From JANXXV01 sp038230275 (GTDB lineage: Bacteria; Acidobacteriota; Terriglobia; Bryobacterales; Bryobacteraceae), in assembly GCA_038230275.1 (NCBI GenBank), contig JBBRNO010000056.1, forward strand, positions 1-35,971: DNA of 35,971 nt. The letters are read 5' to 3'. The first letter of the stretch is position 1. The number at the start of each line of letters is the position of its first letter. A program made the translations under genes and the position numbers. Shown piece by piece: positions 32,244-35,971 of the stretch. Under the pieces are notes generated by a model, which made no database searches, was not told the origin of the DNA, and was given only the letters and a program-made list of their open reading frames with translations.

Positions 32244-34221
32244 AGAGTCCACGTGCCTTGATCGCCTTGATCCGATCACGCAATTGCGCAGCCTTCTCGA
32301 ATTCGAAATGCTTTGCGAACTCGCGCATCTGCTGTTCCATCTCCGCAAGATATTGTTCTCTCGCTTCCATGGTCATCTGGTCCACCGGACTCTCCGGTTC
32401 CACCGGAACCGTAATGTAATCCGCTTCCGCAATCCGCACCAGACTCATATCGATCGGCTTGATAATCGATTGCGGCGTAATGTTGTTCTCCTCGTTGTAC
32501 GCGGTTTGAATGCGCCGCCGGCGGTAGGTCTCATCAATCGCCCATTTCATGCTGTCGGTGATGACGTCGGCGTACAAAATGGCGCGACCGTTCAGGTTGC
32601 GGGCGGCACGGCCCATCGTTTGGATGAGCGAACCGCCAGAGCGCAGAAAGCCTTCCTTATCCGCGTCCAGAATCGCAACCAACGATACCTCTGGCAAGTC
32701 GAGCCCTTCGCGCAGAAGATTTACTCCAATCAACGCATCGAATTCGCCTCGCCGCAAATCGCGCAGTATCTTGATCCGGTCCAGCGTGCTCACCTCAGAG
32801 TGCAGATAGGCGCACTTTACGCCCACTTCCGAATAGTATTCGGCCAGATCCTCAGACATCCGCTTGGTCAGCGTGGTCACCAGTACGCGCTCGTCTTTCT
32901 CGGCGCGCACCCGGATCTCATTCAGCAAATCGTCCACTTGCCCTTTGATAGGCCGGACATCGATCTCCGGATCGATCAACCCGGTTGGCCGGATGATCTG
33001 CTCCACCACCACACCAGCCGACTTCGTCAGCTCATAAGGACCGGGCGTTGCCGAAACATAAACAATCTGATTGACGCGATTTTCAAATTCTTCGAACGTT
33101 AGCGGCCGGTTATCCAGTGCGCTAGGCAGCCGGAATCCGTAAGAGATTAGATTCTCCTTGCGCGACCGGTCGCCATGAAACATCGCCCGTAACTGCGGCA
33201 TGGTTTGATGGCTCTCATCAATGAACATCAGCGCGTCGTGCGGCAGATAGTCCAATAGCGTCGGAGGCGCCTCCCCTGGAAGGCGTCCCGAGAAATGACG
33301 CGAGTAGTTCTCAATCCCATGGCAATATCCAATCTGCTTCATCATCTCCAGATCGAACATCGTTCGTTGATACAGCCGTTGTGCCTCAATTGGCTTACCG
33401 TTCTTTTCCAACTCCTTAAACCACCAGCCGAGTTCCAGCTCAATGCTGCGCATCGCCTGTTCCTTGGTGGTGTTGCTCATCACATAGTGCGACTTCGGGT
33501 AAATCGGCAGCCGGATATAAGTCTGCTTGATCTGCCCTAGAAGCGGGTCCACCTGCGACAAGCTCTCAATCTCATCGCCCCAAAATTCAATGCGGTAAGC
33601 AAAGTCGTCGTAGGTGGGGAACACTTCTACTACATCGCCGCGCACTCGAAAGGTGCCGCGCTTAAACTCGTTGTCGTTTCGCTCGTACAGAACCTCCACC
33701 AGCTTCGCGGTCAGTTCCTTCCGAGTAATCTTCTGCCCCTTCTCCAGCATTAGCAGCATGCCGTAGTAGGCTTCCGGCGAACCAAGTCCATAAATGCAAC
33801 TGACGCTTGCGACAATCACGCAATCCCGCCGTTCAAAAAGAGAGCGTGTGGCCGACAGCCGCAGCTTGTCCAGCTCTTCGTTGACCGTGGATTCCTTCTC
33901 AATGTAAACATCACCCGATGGGATATACGCTTCCGGTTGATAGTAGTCGTAATAGCTGACGAAATACTCCACCGCGTTATTCGGGAAGAAGGTTTTGAAT
34001 TCGTGATAAAGCTGCGCCGCCAGCAATTTGTTATGCGCCAGCACCAGCGCCGGCCGGCCCGAATATTCAATCAACTTGGCCATCGTGAACGTTTTGCCCG
34101 ACCCGGTTACGCCAAGCAGCACCTGATGCTTCTCGTCGTCCTTGATGCCGCGCAGCAGCTGCTCGATAGCGGTGACTTGATCGCCGCGCGGGCGATAGTC
34201 CACTGCCAGTTGAAAACCCAT
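32197..34221 (-). CDS. uvrB: Excinuclease ABC subunit UvrB
   Basis: I start at the ATG at 34221 (MGFQLAVDYRPRGDQ), giving 674 residues, the normal size; 30 more in-frame codons upstream have no family match. Seen are Walker A GVTGSGKT (37-44), the damage-probing beta-hairpin region VSYYDYYQPEAYIPSGDVYI, Walker B-type MFIDESH, the helicase motifs TLTKRMSEDLAEYYSEVG, GVNLLREGLDLPEVSLVAIL and QTMGRAARN, and the C-terminal UVR motif FEKAAQLRDRIKAIK. UvrB verifies damage and loads UvrC in nucleotide excision repair. It follows the second BrkB gene by 22 bp and overlaps the DUF2520-like gene by 47 bp. Confidence 0.98.
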   Translation of the reverse strand: MGFQLAVDYRPRGDQVTAIEQLLRGIKDDEKHQVLLGVTGSGKTFTMAKLIEYSGRPALVLAHNKLLAAQLYHEFKTFFPNNAVEYFVSYYDYYQPEAYIPSGDVYIEKESTVNEELDKLRLSATRSLFERRDCVIVASVSCIYGLGSPEAYYGMLLMLEKGQKITRKELTAKLVEVLYERNDNEFKRGTFRVRGDVVEVFPTYDDFAYRIEFWGDEIESLSQVDPLLGQIKQTYIRLPIYPKSHYVMSNTTKEQAMRSIELELGWWFKELEKNGKPIEAQRLYQRTMFDLEMMKQIGYCHGIENYSRHFSGRLPGEAPPTLLDYLPHDALMFIDESHQTMPQLRAMFHGDRSRKENLISYGFRLPSALDNRPLTFEEFENRVNQIVYVSATPGPYELTKSAGVVVEQIIRPTGLIDPEIDVRPIKGQVDDLLNEIRVRAEKDERVLVTTLTKRMSEDLAEYYSEVGVKCAYLHSEVSTLDRIKILRDLRRGEFDALIGVNLLREGLDLPEVSLVAILDADKEGFLRSGGSLIQTMGRAARNLNGRAILYADVITDSMKWAIDETYRRRRIQTAYNEENNITPQSIIKPIDMSLVRIAEADYITVPVEPESPVDQMTMEAREQYLAEMEQQMREFAKHFEFEKAAQLRDRIKAIKARGLYDESANAGTGVRRPD

Positions 34222-34243
34222 CTTTTCAGTGTGGCACAGGTCT

Positions 34244-35149
34244 TTAGACCGGAAGAACCTCCGCCTGCATCCGCTCCAACTCGGCGTTGTACTCGCATCC
34301 ATAGAGCGCAATCACCGAAAGCAGGTACATCCAAACCAACAGCGCTACCACCGCGCCGATACTGCCGTAAAGCACGTTGTAATTGGCAATGTTCCGCACG
34401 TACCATCCGAAAAAAGCCGTCGCCGCCCACCACAGCGCGGCCGCTACGGCGGCTCCTGGCAGCACGCGCCGCAGTTTGTTCGGCCGGTTCGGGCCAATGA
34501 AGTAAAGCAGCGCCGTGCTGAACACGATGGCGCCCAACGCTACCGCATAGCGCAACAATTGCCCCAACAAAGACACCCAGCCGCGCAGTTGCTGATCTGC
34601 TTCCAGCAAGCCCACCGAAGTAAGAACCAGGCGCTCCGTCTTTCCGCCGAAGACGATCAATCCTGACGCCGCCACAATCGGTACAGCGACAAAAATCACC
34701 AGCACAATCGCCATCGCCCGCTGTTTCAGAAACGGACGGCCTTGCGGAATTCGGTAGGCCGCCTGGAAGCCCTGCATCAGACTGGCCATCACACCGGAAG
34801 CCGCCCACAGCGCCAGCAGCGTGGCGATAATCAGCAGCCAAACAGGCCGCTGGCCGCGCTCGGTGAAATTGTAAAGCACAATCTCTTCCGTCCCCGGCGG
34901 AACCACTTCAAAAATCAGGCTGGATAGCATTTTTGAAACCGGCACCGCGTTCCCCTGCACCAGAATCGCAGTCAACGTTGTCAGTACGGGAAAGAACGCC
35001 AGCAGTCCGGAATAGGCAACGCCCTTCGCCAGGCCGAAACAATTGTTCTCGTAAGCGGTAACAAATGCGCGCTGCATCACCAGCACCGAACGCTGCAGCC
35101 AGCTGGCGGGCCGTAAGTAAAATCGGATCTGACCAGCGTCGTCGGCCAT
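34244..35149 (-). CDS. YihY/BrkB-family membrane protein (UPF0761), copy 2
   Basis: This 301-residue protein has about six membrane helices and family sequences such as GLAKGVAYSGLLAFFPVLTTL, LWAASGVMASLMQGFQAAYR and LYGSIGAVVALLVWMYLLSV. It lacks the long N-terminal extension of the copy at 27,117-28,139 and is clearly divergent from it. It is the first gene of a three-gene minus-strand run with uvrB and the DUF2520-like gene. It diverges from the methyltransferase gene across 49 bp. Function is unclear for the family. Confidence 0.9.
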   Translation of the reverse strand: MADDAGQIRFYLRPASWLQRSVLVMQRAFVTAYENNCFGLAKGVAYSGLLAFFPVLTTLTAILVQGNAVPVSKMLSSLIFEVVPPGTEEIVLYNFTERGQRPVWLLIIATLLALWAASGVMASLMQGFQAAYRIPQGRPFLKQRAMAIVLVIFVAVPIVAASGLIVFGGKTERLVLTSVGLLEADQQLRGWVSLLGQLLRYAVALGAIVFSTALLYFIGPNRPNKLRRVLPGAAVAAALWWAATAFFGWYVRNIANYNVLYGSIGAVVALLVWMYLLSVIALYGCEYNAELERMQAEVLPV

Positions 35150-35198
35150 CGTCTTCTCTTATGATAGTCGGACAAGGGTAGTACCATGATTAAGATTC

Positions 35199-35971
35199 AT
35201 GGGGTTCATTCATTCCATCCGGCGCCAACTGCATAATCTCGACCGCTATCTGTCGAATCGTGAGGTTCGGACCGAACCGCAGCCCGTTGCAGCCCCGCGC
35301 CGTCTGTACGACGAGATCAAGAACTTTCTTCGCAGCGTGGACGTGCCGAGCGAAGACGCCAGGAACTACCGCGAAATTCACATTGAGCGTATCGCCAGAA
35401 CATTGAGCATGGTGCCGCCGCCGGCCGCAACCAGGCGCGTTCTGGAATTGGGTGCCTACATGCAAATGACTCCAGTGCTGCAGTGTGTGCTCGGCTACAA
35501 AGAAGTTCGCGGAGCCTACTTCGGCCCGCTCGGCCGAGTGGATACCAAAACAATTACCATCGGCGGAAAGGAAGTGTTCCGCTGCTTTGTCGATCTGTTC
35601 GACGCTGAAAAAGACCGCTTCCCTGCCGAGGACGCGCACTACGACACAGTGCTGGCCTGTGAAATCATTGAGCATTTGCTGCACGACCCGATGTTCATGC
35701 TGCTGGAAATCAACCGCGTACTTGTGGATGGTGGAACCCTGGTGCTTACCACCCCAAACGTGGCCAGCTTTACCGCGGTTGCCCGTTTGCTGGAATGCAC
35801 CGGAAACCCGCAACTCTACTCCATGTATCCCAATCCCTATGGCGAATACCAGGACACCGAAATACCGCACGTCCGCGAATACACTCCACAGGAGTTGGCC
35901 GAAGCGGTGCAGGCCGCCGGGTTTGACGTGGAATATTTGTTCACTGAGAAAATCGCCGGCTACAATTCCGA
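35199..35971 (+). CDS. Class I SAM-dependent methyltransferase (3' partial)
   Basis: The frame opens at the ATG at 35199 (MGFIHSIRRQLHNLDRYLS) and runs past the end of the window; 257 residues are visible. A helical N-terminus (about 1-70) precedes the SAM motif I VLELGAYMQMTP. The acidic motif and post-motifs YDTVLACEIIEHLLHDP and EINRVLVDGGTLVLTTPNVAS follow, as in Methyltransf_11/23-type enzymes. Motif I has ELGA-Y instead of the usual GxGxG. PNVAS-containing enzymes of this kind often act in surface glycan or natural-product pathways, but the substrate is unknown. No strong ribosome binding site is seen. Confidence 0.85.
   Translation, partial: MGFIHSIRRQLHNLDRYLSNREVRTEPQPVAAPRRLYDEIKNFLRSVDVPSEDARNYREIHIERIARTLSMVPPPAATRRVLELGAYMQMTPVLQCVLGYKEVRGAYFGPLGRVDTKTITIGGKEVFRCFVDLFDAEKDRFPAEDAHYDTVLACEIIEHLLHDPMFMLLEINRVLVDGGTLVLTTPNVASFTAVARLLECTGNPQLYSMYPNPYGEYQDTEIPHVREYTPQELAEAVQAAGFDVEYLFTEKIAGYNS

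Noticed and set aside
31882..33102. Open frame of 406 codons on the + strand
   Set aside because: It lies antisense to uvrB and the DUF2520-like gene, both with full family motifs. Its translation is rich in Arg, His and Pro with no recognisable domain.
1..35971. Anti-phage defence island, CRISPR, prophage or secondary-metabolite cluster
   Set aside because: I looked for nucleases, reverse transcriptases, NLR/STAND ATPases, integrases and repeat-spacer arrays; only an ORF6N gene and a decayed DUF433/DUF5615 pair hint at mobile or toxin-type genes.

Overview
This 36 kb window looks like a chromosomal segment of an acidobacterium, probably from the Solibacter/Bryobacter side of the phylum. This is inferred from family content and no database was searched. 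Three features point there: two very large secreted proteins ending in the TIGR03437-type C-terminal domain, a carboxypeptidase-regulatory-domain TonB-type receptor (Oar-like), and a PEP-CTERM protein. These sit beside a GC-rich housekeeping backbone. I see no tRNA, rRNA, CRISPR array, prophage or intact insertion sequence.

Left third (1-15,975, all + strand). A tightly coupled run of five genes encodes envelope parts of a type II secretion or type IV pilus machine: a PilM/N- or GspL-like protein (cut by the window edge), a GspM/PilO-like protein, a GspC/PilP-like protein, a small exported protein of unknown function, and a secretin. A cluster of hairpins follows. Next come four independently expressed secreted proteins: a 1309-aa mosaic (LGFP-like repeats, Ig-like domains, a C39-peptidase-like domain whose catalytic Cys appears to be Ser, and TIGR03437); a 654-aa protein with a near-ideal promoter, ribosome binding site and terminator, probably abundant; a 1176-aa beta-propeller/Big_1/TIGR03437 protein; and a PEP-CTERM protein.

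Middle (15,977-31,287). A glycerophosphodiester phosphodiesterase gene is broken by a one-base frameshift in an A6 run. It is followed by the Oar-like receptor and a decayed DUF433/DUF5615 toxin-antitoxin-like pair. On the minus strand lies the conserved operon phoH-ybeY-corC-era, extended by a BON-domain gene and a phytanoyl-CoA-dioxygenase-like gene. Then come an ECF sigma factor divergent from an XRE-cupin regulator, a BrkB/YihY membrane protein, a sulfatase-fold lipoprotein without the sulfatase Cys signature, and an ORF6N-domain gene.

Right end (31,288-35,971). A roughly 150-bp nested inverted-repeat element with flanking 7-bp direct repeats precedes an operon of a second BrkB/YihY paralogue, uvrB and a DUF2520-like Rossmann protein (minus strand). 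A partial SAM methyltransferase runs off the window.

Most of the window is ordinary. The best leads are the probable pseudo-peptidase inside the 1309-aa mosaic protein, the putative high-expression surface protein, the nested-repeat element with the adjacent ORF6N gene, and the broken GDPD and toxin genes.
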